Positions 63,647 to 64,000 of a stretch of 64,000 nt of DNA are shown piece after piece (the first letter of the stretch is position 1; every line of letters starts with the position of its first letter). The stretch is from JAADJA01 sp963840975 (GTDB lineage Bacteria > Bacteroidota > Bacteroidia > Bacteroidales > JAADJA01). Location of the stretch: the NCBI GenBank assembly GCA_963840975.1, contig CAWJBC010000017.1, forward strand, positions 1 through 64,000, given 5' to 3'. The position numbers and the translations under genes were made by a program. The notes under the pieces are model-generated. The model was not told where the DNA came from and made no database searches. It was given only the letters and a program-made list of their open reading frames with translations.

Positions 63647-64000
63647 TTAGTAACCTCTTTCCTTTGCCATTTTATCCATTTCAGCATCGAAGGTCTTTTT
63701 GAACTGCTCATAGTCATAATCAATCTTCAGCTTATCGTCCTGCGAAAGACGCTCGTTCATGGCATTCATCAGTTCATCACCGGCGAGTTCGAGAGCAATG
63801 TAGGTCTTGTAATTGCCTGAGCTTGTTTTGGTGGTTTTTTCACAAATGGTTTTAACACCATTCAGTTTTTGGTTGATCACTTCACGGGTCAACGACTCGA
63901 AGCGCTCTTCGGCTTCTTCAAGGTTGTTCATTTCGCGTGAATTCACATAATTGTCAATCACTCCTTTCACCTGGGTTTCGATGGCGGCAGCGAGTTCAGC
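63647..64000 (-). CDS. LPP20-family protein, 5' end outside the window
   Basis: The frame is open to the window edge and gives the last 117 residues (AELAAAIETQVKGVIDNYV ... YEQFKKTFDAEMDKMAKERGY). The pattern of an Ala-rich helix, two strands (YKTYIALELAGDELMNAM) and a charged C-terminal helix is the LPP20/FlgP lipoprotein fold. The lipobox, if present, lies beyond position 64000. It is the first visible gene of the minus-strand cluster ending at 54263. Confidence 0.8.
   Translation of the reverse strand, partial: AELAAAIETQVKGVIDNYVNSREMNNLEEAEERFESLTREVINQKLNGVKTICEKTTKTSSGNYKTYIALELAGDELMNAMNERLSQDDKLKIDYDYEQFKKTFDAEMDKMAKERGY

Noticed and set aside
54263..64000. Flagellar H-ring or motility operon based on LPP20/FlgT-like domains
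   Set aside because: No flagellar gene is present and Bacteroidota generally lack flagella; the domains are shared with other envelope proteins.

Overview
The window looks like chromosomal DNA of a free-living Bacteroidota bacterium, probably order Bacteroidales. Supporting features are three secreted proteins with type IX secretion (T9SS) C-terminal sorting domains, a SusC/SusD pair, a DUF2723 membrane protein, a fused DAHP synthase/chorismate mutase, and many start sites preceded by TAnnTTTG -7 boxes with little Shine-Dalgarno signal. Assignment below phylum is inference.

Layout. 1-14 kb: a truncated tRNA-Gln, then housekeeping and envelope genes (DUF2723, lgt, a MurG-like glycosyltransferase divergent from dprA, a PrsW-like protein, aro, asnS, rpoN, a beta-barrel protein, a CorA-like channel). 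14-23 kb is an accessory region: a frameshifted four-helix-bundle gene between inverted repeats, a T9SS cargo gene, a 1.4-kb repeat field and a susCD operon whose susC is broken. 23-35 kb: paired small membrane proteins, a lone aromatic amino-acid lyase, a thioredoxin, a lipoprotein, and a long minus-strand run from lptF-like through two glycosyltransferases to hisS. 35-42 kb: acetyltransferases, a second copy of the T9SS cargo, an Nramp-like transporter lacking the usual metal motifs, and PPK2. 42-48 kb: another repeat pair and four consecutive secreted-protein genes including a modular LRR protein. 48-54 kb: radical SAM, a T9SS protein, DUF6873 joined to a methyltransferase fragment, aspS and a frameshifted universal stress protein. 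54-64 kb: a minus-strand cluster of exported proteins (two LPP20-like proteins, transglutaminase-like, fibronectin-type lipoprotein, small membrane protein, caspase-like peptidase, DUF4384, YfaP-like).

The two most interesting items are these. First, the caspase/transglutaminase/LPP20/DUF4384 cluster, which could be an undescribed envelope-associated proteolytic or cross-linking system. Second, two families of short palindromic mobile repeats (A, 131 bp, apparent 6-bp target duplications; B, 200 bp, compensatory stem changes). One A copy sits inside the signal-peptide region of the DUF4384 gene, where an extra base keeps the frame open and a base change in the terminal repeat supplies a new ATG.

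Caution: at least five genes (four-helix bundle, susC, ogt, a 60-aa membrane protein, universal stress protein) are interrupted only by single-base indels, several in short homopolymers. This may be sequencing error rather than gene decay.
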